Part shown: positions 16,270 to 23,625 of the stretch, in pieces | How positions within the stretch are numbered: the first letter of the stretch is position 1 | Layout of the letters: every line of letters begins with the position of its first letter | Source of the DNA: Chrysochromulina tobinii | Lineage: Eukaryota > Haptophyta > Prymnesiales > Chrysochromulinaceae | Assembly: GCA_001275005.1 (NCBI GenBank) | Contig: JWZX01002593.1 | Coordinates: 1-23,625, forward strand | DNA: 23,625 nucleotides | Reading direction: 5' to 3' | Notes under the pieces: model-generated | Databases searched by the model: none | The model's input: the letters and a program-made list of their open reading frames with translations, nothing else | Told to the model about the DNA's origin: nothing | Program-made: the position numbers and the translations under genes

Positions 16270-16842
16270 CACACGCCAACAGGCAACGCACACGTGGCGA
16301 GGGGGATACCCAGGAATTCAGTTTTTACAGAGCGGTTTACGGTGTTCAGCAGTCGAGTGTAGGTGCTGATGAAAAAGTCATCAGTCAACGCTCGCCCGCG
16401 CGGCTCAACGAGCGGAGGTATATAGTAATAGATGTGTACGCCCAGTCGTATCTCGTAAGGAATCGAATATTAATATTGGACGAACGTCGGGAACGATGAG
16501 GGCATGAGCAATGACACTTGGACACAGCGGGGGAAAGCCCATACCTGATACCAAGCATGCGTTCCTCCCATGCGATCGCAGGCCACCCGGCCTCGGGCGG
16601 TTGTCGGCACACGGTCCCGAGTACGACGTATCCGATCGCCTCACCTTCGTTTGTTCGCGCACGACACGCTCGGCTTCTAATGTACTCTTCCCGACCTGGC
16701 AACGCAAGCGCAACGCGACCGTGGCGCGAGGTCACGCGGTTTAAGGAACGCTAATCGCATCGAGAGCTGGGTCGCTTTGTGGAAGCGTCCTCAACGCGGC
16801 GACTGCCACTACCTTTGGCGGCGACATGATGTCCGATCGAGT

Positions 16843-19800
16843 CTAGACCGAAAGCACCAAAGGTGCCGTAACGGGCGCCTTCTGTGTTCCTGCAGGCTCT
16901 GTGACCCAGGCACTGGTAGCAGGCACGCGCTGCGACACTTGGGTGCCACTGATGGCTGTGGCGGCTACTGACACGCGCGCGCGTCCCATGAGGGACGGCG
17001 GTTCGGCCGAGGGCGGCGGGTAGGCCCCAGATCCGTTGGAGCCCGGGGCTCCATGCGGCTGCGCAAGCATCGGCTTGCTGGCCATGGGCAGCAAGCTCTG
17101 CGGTACTCTCGCAGTCGCCATCTGTGGCGGCGTGTACATGGGCATCATTCCCAGAGCCACTCCCGGTGGCGGCACGCCCGAATGCGTTTGCCCGAGGGCA
17201 TCTGAGGGCATGATGCCGAGTGAGGCGGCGGCGCTGGCAGCGGCGGCGGCAGCGGCGGCGGCGGCGGCGGTGGCGGCGGTGGCGGCGGCGGTGGCGGCGG
17301 CGGTGTTGTAACCTTGCGGGATCATCGCAGCTTGAGCGGTCATTCCAGCTTGCGCGGACAACACATTAGCCATCATAGCATGCGGGGCATTCACCGCCGT
17401 TGTGTTCTTTCGCGAGCTCCGCTGCCGCTTGCCCGCGCGTACCAGCTCGATGCAGGTCTTGCCGAGCCGCTGGCAGCGGTGGCACGGATTGCCCTCGCAC
17501 GCCGTCTTCGCCTTGTGACACTCGTAGCATGCCCACTTCTTCTGACTCCCATCGGGCAATGTTGTCCCGTCTCCGTCGTGCGATTGCACCGGCGCCGGCG
17601 CCGGCGCCGCCGCCGATGCAACGCGAGTGGCGACCATCCGAATCGCTGGCGCCACCGCTGGCATGGCGCTGCTGCGAGCCTCATTGGAAGCAGCCTCGCC
17701 CTCGTTCAAGGAGGAAGCGTGCGTACTCTCCGCCGCCAGCTGGTGGCCCTGCTGCTGGAGTATCGCGTACACGCCGCGGCCGCCATAGACCGTCGGGCCG
17801 AAGACGGCGGCCGCAGACTTGCCGTGGCGAGGGCGCTGTGCCGGGCGCTCCTCTTGCAGCGCTGCTGCCATCGCATCGGGGGCTTGTGGCAGGGCTTCAG
17901 AGGGGTTGGCAGCCGCGGCCTCGAGCTCCGAGTGAAGTGCGTGCGGTCCGAGCAAGCGCTGCAGCTTCGCGAACGGAGCACCGGTCGCGTCGAAGGGAGC
18001 GTCGGCCTCGTCGAGCTCCATATCTGAGCTGAACATCAGGTGGTCGAGATCGAAATCGGCTCGGCCTTGGCTCATGAGGGGGGGGAGATCTCGGGGAGGG
18101 AGGTCATGAGATACCCCCCCCGCCCCACGTGTAACGGCGTCCCCTCCGGGTGCCCTCTGCCAGAACGGCGAGTTGGGGCCCATCCCCTCTGCCAGTCCGC
18201 CATAGTAGCTATTGCAGCTGCCCGCGGCCTCAAAGGACGAGTCGCCCGTTGAATGCGCGCTGGGATCGTCCCCCATCTCCCCGCCGAGATGAGCCGTCTC
18301 GCCCGACTCGCTCCCATCGAGCAGTGGCTGCTTCTGCTCCGACCGAGGCAGCGAAGGACCCGCGGATCGCGACGCTGTGGTGGATGGCCCTACCGGTAAG
18401 TCCTCGCTCTCCGTCGCGAGGGCCGAGAGGCTACCGATGCCTCGCAGCACGGCGGTGCCGCTGCTCGTCATGTTCGTTCCTTCAATAGATGAGAATAAAG
18501 GATGGACGTCCGAAACGTCTGATGCCCCATCGGCTCTGCGGCCGTTGGCGCCGCCGCAGAAGGAGCCGTTGCCGCTGGTGCCTGAGGTGCTTCTGGCAAG
18601 AGTAGGAGCGGCAGCATCCGTCGGCCCCGTTGGCTGAGGTGCCTCCTCGATCACGGGGGAGTCGAGGAGCCCTCGAATGCCGTACGCGCCGGCGATGGTG
18701 CCGCCGAGCGGCTTCTGCCCCTCTGCAGTGGTCGCGACCACAGAGGCGAAGCAGTTGGGGCAGAGGAACCTGGTGCCGCCATAAACGAACCCCATGGCGA
18801 GATTGTGCGAACAGCCGCTGCATGTCTCCGTGCGGCACGCAGTGGAACGGCCGTGCGCAGCGAGCGTGAAGGATGACGCGATCGCTCTCACAGAGCTGAA
18901 CGCGCCCTGTAGCCGGTGACCACAGAAAAAGGGTTCTGCGTGCACGAGGGGCGACAGGACACGTACGAGGCGTGTGAGTGCGGGGCTCGTCGCGAGAGAG
19001 TGAAGAGTCGGGCGGGCAGGTGACGGGCGGCGTCGAGGGCGGCGTTGAGGGCGGCGTCAAGGGCGTCGGGTGCGGCGCGATACGCACGAGTCGCGATGAA
19101 GGCGATGAGGCAGGTCTTGATCGGCACCAGCGAAAGCTTATCGTGTTTCTTGAGGACTTTCATTAAGGCTAAGAAATTGAAGAGGGCAAATCGGCGCAGC
19201 TCGTCCAAGTCCGCGCTCACCTGGCAGAAGATCGCAATCGCCTGTCGCATGTCTTGTGGCACCAGGGGCGACTTGATGAGCTTGCCAAGCGTCGCGGCCG
19301 GCGTGGGCAGCGTGCCGTCAAAGTCAAACACGCCCTTCACTTTGGAAGGGCTGCCAAGCAAAGGGATCACCCTGAGAGGGGTCGCGCAGCACATCACCAA
19401 CATGAGCGAACGCCTGGCACGCGCCGCCTGCTTGCCGCATGGCAGCAGCACCTGGCTGCAGCGCATGAAGCATTGCTAACATGCCGCATGCACGCGCGCG
19501 TTGGAAGCGCGCTGTGAAAGCTCGCCACCTGCCGCTTCGCGCTTCGCCCGCCTTTCCAAGGGGGCAGGTCAGGGGTGCTTTTAGGGTTGGGGGGTTGACC
19601 CCCCTACCTAGGGCTGCTCGCACCTATTTAGATGACTGCTGAGTTCTTTGGACTTCTCGATGAAAAAGCGGTTCACCTTCAGCAGCTGCAGCAACAGCGA
19701 CGACAGGAAGAGGCCCTCGAGCTGCGGGCGAAAGAGAAGCATGGAGCCGTGGTCAGTGCATCCCTTAAGCCCCGGCCCGCCGTGCACGGGCACCACGCAC

Positions 19801-20021
19801 CTGGGCATTGCCCTCTGTCTGATTCTCGACGTCGGTCGGCGACAGTTGACGCAGGATCTGCTTCAATGCCTTGTAGTCGACATAGAAGCTCGTCCACTCG
19901 GAGTTGGTGGAGGCATACGCCACGAGCTGCGAATATGTACGGGGTTCGCGCTTTCAGCAACCCATGGAGTGGGATGGGGCATGAGGGCATGCTGCGCGTG
20001 TACCTCTTTGCCAAACTTCAT
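16843..20021 (-). CDS. SPX - zinc ribbon - Zn(II)2Cys6 fusion regulator, five exons
   Basis: Exons on the minus strand: 20021..20004, 19926..19801, 19721..19624, 19371..19088 and 18935..16843, total 2619 nt, 872 aa. Residues 1-180 are a complete SPX domain: MKFGKE at the start, EWTSFYVDYKALKQIL, KVNRFFIEKSKEL, LRRFALFNFLALMKVLKKHDK, ending IATQPFF (176-179 = QPFF). The Tyr/Lys and KxxKKxxK residues of the inositol-polyphosphate site are present. A zinc ribbon follows, C214-x2-C217-x16-C234-x2-C237. Then comes a long Ser/Gly/Pro/acidic linker, with DFDLDHLMFSSDMELDEAD as a candidate activation segment. The Zn(II)2Cys6 cluster is C645, C648, C655, C660, C663, C670 (CX2CX6CX4CX2CX6C) with a basic KRQRSSRK next to it, then a poly-Ala, Met/Pro/Gln-rich tail. 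All four introns are GT-AG with matching phases (0, 0, 2, 1). The last exon has no ATG before the middle of its zinc ribbon (first at 18795), so it cannot easily be a separate gene. Inferred role: a nuclear transcription factor that reads phosphate status through inositol pyrophosphates. Confidence 0.85.
17224..17306 (-). repeat. GCC/GCA repeat encoding poly-Ala
   Basis: An interrupted trinucleotide repeat encodes an Ala/Thr then Ala-only tract of about 25 residues in the C-terminal tail of the SPX-zinc-cluster protein. Such tracts are prone to length variation. Confidence 0.85.
18936..19087 (-). other. Intron 4 of the SPX-zinc-cluster gene
   Basis: Donor GTGCGT, acceptor CACGCAG, 152 nt, phase 1. 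The split codon C+AA gives the Gln of QPFF, the conserved end of SPX domains. This is the junction joining SPX to the DNA-binding half. Confidence 0.85.
19372..19623 (-). other. Intron 3 of the SPX-zinc-cluster gene
   Basis: Donor GTGCGA, acceptor CCCTCTCAG, 252 nt, phase 2 (AG+G gives Arg). It is the longest intron of the gene and contains a strong hairpin near its 5' end. Confidence 0.75.
19588..19606 (-). repeat. G6/C6 hairpin inside intron 3
   Basis: On the sense (minus) strand GGGGGG-TCAA-CCCCCC forms a 6-bp stem with a tetraloop, extendable by GGT/ACC across an A-A mismatch. It starts about 20 nt from the 5' splice site. Confidence 0.7.
19722..19800 (-). other. Intron 2 of the SPX-zinc-cluster gene
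   Basis: Donor GTGCGT, acceptor TTTCGCCCGCAG, 79 nt, phase 0. It contains stops in the exon 2 frame (TAA and TGA), so it must be removed. Confidence 0.85.
19927..20003 (-). other. Intron 1 of the SPX-zinc-cluster gene
   Basis: Donor GTACAC, acceptor ATATTCGCAG, 77 nt, phase 0. It separates an 18-nt first coding exon (MKFGKE) from the rest of the SPX domain. Confidence 0.85.
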
Positions 20022-20328
20022 CGCGACGAGAACGTCGCCCCAATATTGTACCGCAAAGGGATACTGTAGATCCGCAAAAGGCGGCTGAAAGCTGCGGCTC
20101 GTCGCACACTCAAAAGTCTCACCAGAAATGCCTAATTCGAAAGTCCGACGGCGCTCGAATGTTTCGACGAAACCAGAGACCGTAAACCGTTTCAACAAAT
20201 ACTTGACCACCTCGACAGCGCCTCGCGACCTTGAGATGAATGGAGGGTGTGGTTCAGTAGTTTGATCGAGTATCACAACTTCGCGATGTGTGTGTGTCTG
20301 AGCGGCTGCGAAATGGATTCATTTATCC
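20022..20328. promoter_or_regulatory. Divergent promoter region, SPX gene / GT-like gene
   Basis: 307 bp between divergent ATGs. It holds two CGG triplets in direct orientation (20082-20084 and 20095-20097, 10-bp spacer) about 60-75 bp from the SPX start. CGG is the usual half-site of Zn2Cys6 proteins, but it is common in GC-rich DNA. There is a short TGTGTGTGTG run at 20287-20296. Confidence 0.35.
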
Positions 20329-21462
20329 ATGCTCCATCCCCGATCGCATCGAAACCAGCCAGATTGCTACGTTGCAATCCTCATTAGCGGACTGCTGCGC
20401 TACGCAAATGAAACATTCCAGGAGAACCTGCCCCACCTGCAAGAGCTGAATCCGCACTGCACATTTCATGTGTTCGTGTCGACCTCTTCCATATCTACAT
20501 TCGGCTCTGAAGATATCAAACACGCAAGGAGGTTCATCAGCAATGACACTGCCAGCAATGGCATGCAAGCAAGCACGAATGTCAGCATATTTTACCCGGA
20601 AAAGAGTCGCGCGCCAACGTCGATCATGATCGAACAAATCTACGGCTCGTACCTCAAGGATGCCAGACTGGCCGCTGGTCCCTTGGAAACCTCGAAAGGC
20701 ATGTTGGCCACTAATCCGTCTGCTCGAGAGCGAATCATGCGGTGGCGTATGCAAGATGTCTGGCACCTGATGGAGCCGCACATGGAAACGTACCGATACA
20801 AGTACGCCTTATGGATGCGCCCCGACGCGCTTGTTCGCTTGACAGTGCCATTTGACCAGGTTGAAATCGGCGAGGACGTTCACATGCTTGTCTGCTTTCC
20901 TCTCCGGGATCACGCATGCAGTTGGTGGGGCACGCCGAAGGCCATGGGTTGGTTGTTGAAGGACGGGAAAGTTGCCGCGCTGAGGAACAAGTGTGAGTGC
21001 GACCCGCAGCCGACCGGCGTCCCAAAGCCACCCGACGTGCGGAAGTTTGGCTTCAGTGATGACCATCTCTTCGATACTACGAAAGCGTGCAGAGACCCCC
21101 CAGGCGCCATGTCCATGGTCTACTGCGCGCTTCTCCAGCACATGTGGGCATCCAGTCCAAGCCGTACTTTCTACCTCGTTGGCTACGGAGCAGCTGTCAT
21201 GAACGGGAGGCCTCCGTGCGTACACAGTCGTTGTGCGCAGGATCCTGCAAGTAGTCTCTTCGGCTTCAACCAGACGGTCGGTCCATGGTCGAAGTGCTCA
21301 ACCAGCCCGCAGAATGACGCGGCAGTAGCGGCGGACGTTGCACAGACGATGCAGGAGCACAAACCTCAATGCACCGTGCGGAAGCCGTTTTGGGGTCCCT
21401 TCTCCCCGCCATACGGCCAAGGAGTCGTGAACAACCATGGCTACCCCAGTTACTCCCCCTAG
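20329..21462 (+). CDS. Glycosyltransferase-like protein
   Basis: A 377-aa protein with the layout of poorly characterised nucleotide-sugar-transferase-like proteins of algae and bacteria. The N-terminus YVAILISGLLRYANETFQEN resembles the SGxLRxxxxtxxNl start of such enzymes, followed by CTFHVFVSTS. The motif YKYALWMRPDALVRL matches the Y(D)xxxxxRPDxxf signature. Further on are SDDHLF (candidate acidic site) and several Cys, suggesting a lumenal or secreted protein, but no signal peptide is visible. ATG 20329 is the start; the other nearby ATG (20313) is out of frame. The acceptor is unknown. Its stop is only 7 nt from the first ATG of the next frame. Confidence 0.65.
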   Translation: MLHPRSHRNQPDCYVAILISGLLRYANETFQENLPHLQELNPHCTFHVFVSTSSISTFGSEDIKHARRFISNDTASNGMQASTNVSIFYPEKSRAPTSIMIEQIYGSYLKDARLAAGPLETSKGMLATNPSARERIMRWRMQDVWHLMEPHMETYRYKYALWMRPDALVRLTVPFDQVEIGEDVHMLVCFPLRDHACSWWGTPKAMGWLLKDGKVAALRNKCECDPQPTGVPKPPDVRKFGFSDDHLFDTTKACRDPPGAMSMVYCALLQHMWASSPSRTFYLVGYGAAVMNGRPPCVHSRCAQDPASSLFGFNQTVGPWSKCSTSPQNDAAVAADVAQTMQEHKPQCTVRKPFWGPFSPPYGQGVVNNHGYPSYSP

Positions 21463-21469
21463 CTAGTTG

Positions 21470-23533
21470 ATGACGAAGAGGTATTCCCCCCTAGCCAATT
21501 CTTACTATTCACACATGTGTTCACACAAAGGCTGGCGGTTCGCCCTGGGTGCCCTGACCGTCAGCCCCGGCTTCGAAGGGGCCACGAGTCGAATGCAGGT
21601 CGAGCAGCCAAGCTGCAGTGCTGGTCTTCCACTCCATGGAGTTCCACTTGTGCCCGTCTTTGGTCCGGGCACAGTGAACGGCATCCCGCCGCCACCGACG
21701 AACCCCTCAACGCCTCTCAGGCCTCGAGCATCGCTCTCCTCATCCGCAGCTCAAGCGATCACGCCGCCCTCACCGTCGTCTCAAGGGTCATCCACATCGC
21801 CACTTCCACGCGCCACAGTTGTCCGTGTCCACACCGGAGCGCCCAGGCTGCGCGACGCGCTCCAGGCGGCTCAGAAGGCGAGCGGGCCTGCGAAGTTGGC
21901 GCACGTTGCCGAGTTGGCGCGCAGTCACGCTGACGCCGAGCGAGCGCGTGAGGCCAAGGCGGCGTGGGATGCCGCACGCAAGCGGGCGGAGACGGCCATG
22001 GCCGAGGCGCGCCCGTCTCCTTCTCCTGCACGCCAATCCCCAGCTGGCCTCACCGAATCTCCACGACCATCTCCATCAGGCCTCACCGCACGGCTCGGCT
22101 TGAGACTACGTGGTGAGCGCATCTCTCTTGCCCAAGCGAGCCAAAGAGCTCTCGAGAACGCAGCTGCAGCCGTGCCAATCCAGCCATCAGTTCGGACATC
22201 CCGAGCGGAGGCGGCGGGAGAGGCGGCGGAAGCGACGGTGGAAGCGGCGGTGGCCCGTCCGAGTGTGCCGCCCACTCGGTTTGTGTTTGGGCCCGGCCCT
22301 CTGGGGCTCGGGTTGAGCGACGCGCTCGGTGGAGGCGTACTCATCTCGGAGGTGCATGCCGGCAGCGCCGCCGAGCGCCAAGGCATGCGCGTCGGCTGCC
22401 TCGTCCTCGAGCTTGCTGGCATCGACGCACGCCGAGCGAGCAAGCGCGAGCTAGCCCATCACATCGGCTCTCTCCCAAGACCACTTTGGCTCGTGACGGC
22501 GCTCGAGGCCAACTCGACTATGCTTCTGCCGGAGAATCTGGCTGCACTCGAGAAAGTGGAGGCGGCCGCAAGGGAGGAGGCCGCGAGGGAGGCGGCCGCA
22601 AGGGAGGCGACCGCGAGGGAGGTGGCCGCGAGGGAGGTGGCAGCGAGGGAGGCGGCCGCGAGGGAGGCAGCCGCGAGGGGCGACCTCGCTTTCTTGGCCT
22701 TCATGACGAAAGCCGAGGCCGCAGAGAAGGGAGGGGCCGAACGTCTTCCTTCAGCTTCTTCCACTGACCTTCCACAGGAGCTAGGGAGCTTCACAAGTCC
22801 AACTCCAGCAACGGATACGCTGGCGACACTCGAGGCCTCCGTGTCCGCCAACGGGGAAGTGGTGGCCGCCAGGCCTGCAAGTGCTCACCACGGCGCGCTT
22901 CCAAAAGGGGAAGTGGTGGCCGCCAAAGACGATGCGCTCACGATGGCGCGTGCGAGGGCGGCCGCCGATCTGGAGGCAGTAGCCAAGAAGGAGGCGGTAG
23001 CCAAGAAGGAGAAGGCTGCAGCATTGGCCGCCGCTGCAGCGGACGAGCTCGAGGCGGCGAAAGCGAAGGCGGCGGCCGAGGCTGCCGCGGCTCTCGAGGC
23101 GACGAAAGCCGAGGCGGCGGCCAAGGCTGGAGCGCAAGCGGCGGCCAAGGCTGCGCTTGAAGCTGGGGCGATGGAAGCCACGCTGCCGCCCGTGAGTGAG
23201 CTCGACGCACAGCATAGCCGTTTGGAAGCGCGCCGTGATGAGCACTTGCAGGCACGGCATGGCCGTATGGAAGCGGAGAGGGCCGCGGTGCGCCCAACGG
23301 CTTCCAAGGAAGACTGCGACGCGTTGGCTCCTCTCGAGGCCGTGCCTGCCAGTGCTCATCACGACGCGTTGGCTCGTCTCGAGGCCGATAATAGAGCGCT
23401 GCGCACCAGGTTAGCCGCCTTGGAGCGGACGAGTAGCCAGCGCGCATGCTGGATGGCACAGAAGCTCGAGCAGATCGGTGAGCCTGACGAGATCCGCAGG
23501 CTCTCGATGCCAAGGCGCTCTGATTGCCCTTGA
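21470..23533 (+). CDS. PDZ-domain and Ala/Glu-rich coiled-coil protein, start uncertain
   Basis: The long open frame contains a Pro/Ser-rich N-terminal part, a short Ala/Arg/Glu helix region (about 125-185), and one PDZ domain (about 270-345). The PDZ has a carboxylate-binding loop PLGLGL (278-283), GVLISEVHAGSAAERQGMRV, and a basic RELAHHIGSL helix. Then comes a pentapeptide repeat, a long Ala/Lys/Glu coiled coil (about 495-580) and a final coiled segment ALARLEADNRALRTRLAALE. It is probably a scaffold binding a partner's C-terminus through the PDZ. The first ATG (21470) is 7 nt past the upstream stop and the next 40 residues look non-coding, so ATG 21593 or an unseen upstream exon is more likely. 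Composition is strongly biased and its ends carry repeats. Confidence 0.6.
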   Translation: MTKRYSPLANSYYSHMCSHKGWRFALGALTVSPGFEGATSRMQVEQPSCSAGLPLHGVPLVPVFGPGTVNGIPPPPTNPSTPLRPRASLSSSAAQAITPPSPSSQGSSTSPLPRATVVRVHTGAPRLRDALQAAQKASGPAKLAHVAELARSHADAERAREAKAAWDAARKRAETAMAEARPSPSPARQSPAGLTESPRPSPSGLTARLGLRLRGERISLAQASQRALENAAAAVPIQPSVRTSRAEAAGEAAEATVEAAVARPSVPPTRFVFGPGPLGLGLSDALGGGVLISEVHAGSAAERQGMRVGCLVLELAGIDARRASKRELAHHIGSLPRPLWLVTALEANSTMLLPENLAALEKVEAAAREEAAREAAAREATAREVAAREVAAREAAAREAAARGDLAFLAFMTKAEAAEKGGAERLPSASSTDLPQELGSFTSPTPATDTLATLEASVSANGEVVAARPASAHHGALPKGEVVAAKDDALTMARARAAADLEAVAKKEAVAKKEKAAALAAAAADELEAAKAKAAAEAAAALEATKAEAAAKAGAQAAAKAALEAGAMEATLPPVSELDAQHSRLEARRDEHLQARHGRMEAERAAVRPTASKEDCDALAPLEAVPASAHHDALARLEADNRALRTRLAALERTSSQRACWMAQKLEQIGEPDEIRRLSMPRRSDCP
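22559..22678 (+). repeat. Eight 15-bp repeats encoding EAAAR-type pentapeptides
   Basis: Eight consecutive 15-nt units (consensus GAGGCGGCCGCGAGG) encode E(A/E/V)(A/T)AR. Such pentads favour a rigid single alpha helix with i to i+4 Glu-Arg salt bridges. The units differ by single substitutions. Confidence 0.9.
22853..22925 (+). repeat. 19-bp direct repeat, 54-bp period
   Basis: GGGGAAGTGGTGGCCGCCA occurs at 22853-22871 and 22907-22925, keeping the frame (18-codon period). A related Pro-Ala-Ser-Ala-His-His segment recurs near 23345. Confidence 0.8.
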
Positions 23534-23625
23534 TGGGCTCTGATGACCTCTCTGATTGCCTCCCTCATCAGGCGAGGGCCACGAGGCCAGCAGGCTCTTC
23601 GCCGAGGCGCTCTGATTGCCCTTGA
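23513..23625 (+). repeat. 21-bp direct repeat across the 3' end of the PDZ gene
   Basis: The 21 bp ending in the TGA stop (23513-23533) recur exactly at 23605-23625, the window edge, with partial copies (CTCTGATTGCC) between. A tandem array of about 92 bp may continue beyond the window. Confidence 0.75.

Larger units (their letters stand above)
15289..16842. other. Gene-poor island, 1.55 kb
   Basis: No frame here shows a recognisable domain or a credible gene structure. The stretch is patchy: AT-rich from about 15740 to 15950, GC-rich with palindromes from 15960 to 16110, a tetranucleotide repeat near 16250, and an AT-rich patch near 16430-16480 (TATTAATATT). It includes the 3' flank of the SPX gene on the right. 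No tRNA, rRNA or spliceosomal RNA was recognised, but a lineage-specific RNA or old transposon debris cannot be excluded. Confidence 0.5.

Noticed and set aside
16110-16735. Minus-strand frames of about 92 and 116 codons in the gene-poor island
   Set aside because: Hydrophobic or Arg-rich translations arise from the TAAG repeat and GC bias. No domain, start context or partner exons.
17314-18032. Plus-strand frames opposite the zinc-cluster exon
   Set aside because: Arg-rich, low-complexity translations mirroring poly-Ala and Ser/Gly codons of the real gene.
18795-18945. The zinc-cluster frame as a stand-alone gene starting near 18945
   Set aside because: The codon at 18945 is GTG, and the first ATG (18795) falls inside the zinc ribbon and would split its two CX2C pairs. 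The phase-1 acceptor at 18935 joins the SPX exons and restores QPFF.
19582-19590. TTAGGG as a telomeric repeat
   Set aside because: Only a single copy, inside intron 3 of the SPX gene and part of the hairpin flank.
19863-20276. Upstream in-frame extension before MKFGKE in the SPX gene
   Set aside because: SPX proteins start at this Met, and the upstream residues are unlike any SPX leader and lie in the intergenic region.
1-23625. CRISPR arrays, tRNA or rRNA genes, bacterial operons
   Set aside because: No regular spacer-repeat array, cloverleaf or rRNA signature was found. Spliced genes show the DNA is eukaryotic nuclear.

Overview
This window is nuclear DNA from a GC-rich eukaryote. The genes carry GT-AG introns, there is no operon structure, and the protein families are eukaryotic (RECQ1 helicase, PFK-2/FBPase-2, SLC25 carrier, SPX domain, GT32 glycosyltransferase). 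A ClpR subunit and an SLC25 carrier of the plastid SAM-transporter-like type, each with an N-terminal secretory-like signal, point to a photosynthetic protist with a secondary plastid. A haptophyte fits best, but this is inferred from gene content and base composition, not from a marker gene. All splice sites given here were placed by eye from GT/AG, phase and domain continuity.

Layout: (1) 1-1.04 kb, the 3' part of a proline-rich single-pass membrane protein. (2) 1.33-2.41 kb (-), a GT32 glycosyltransferase, divergent from (3) 2.59-4.80 kb (+), a RECQ1-type helicase whose Walker A coding sequence is interrupted by a stop-free 96-nt intron. (4) 5.17-6.31 kb (+), a possible FAM47-like protein. 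(5) 6.69-7.58 kb (-), plastid ClpR with all three catalytic residues replaced, divergent from (6) 7.76-9.22 kb (+), a sulfotransferase with a Cys-rich insert. (7) 9.54-10.82 kb (+), a triose-phosphate/nucleotide-sugar-type transporter with one intron. (8) 11.02-11.85 kb (-), an uncertain ORF. (9) 11.91-12.90 kb (+), a SAM-transporter-like carrier with one intron. (10) 13.36-15.23 kb (+), PFK-2/FBPase-2 with an intact kinase but a phosphatase half lacking its catalytic RHG motif. (11) 15.23-16.84 kb, a gene-poor stretch with short repeats and palindromes. (12) 16.84-20.02 kb (-), a five-exon gene that joins a complete SPX domain to a zinc ribbon and a fungal-type Zn(II)2Cys6 cluster. (13) 20.33-21.46 kb (+), a glycosyltransferase-like protein. 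(14) 21.47-23.53 kb (+), a PDZ and Ala/Glu-rich coiled-coil protein.

The main discovery candidate is item 12. SPX domains sense inositol pyrophosphates and so phosphate status. In plants they act on separate transcription factors. Here the SPX exons splice in phase into a DNA-binding zinc-cluster protein, suggesting a one-protein phosphate-sensing transcription regulator. The Zn-cluster exon has no ATG upstream of its zinc ribbon, which argues against two separate genes. Item 10 is the second candidate: a PFK-2 that may make fructose-2,6-bisphosphate but probably cannot hydrolyse it.

The genes do not form one pathway. Their common threads are plastid function (ClpR, the carrier), glycan or sulfate metabolism (GT32, sulfotransferase, transporter, GT-like) and metabolic regulation (PFK-2, SPX factor).
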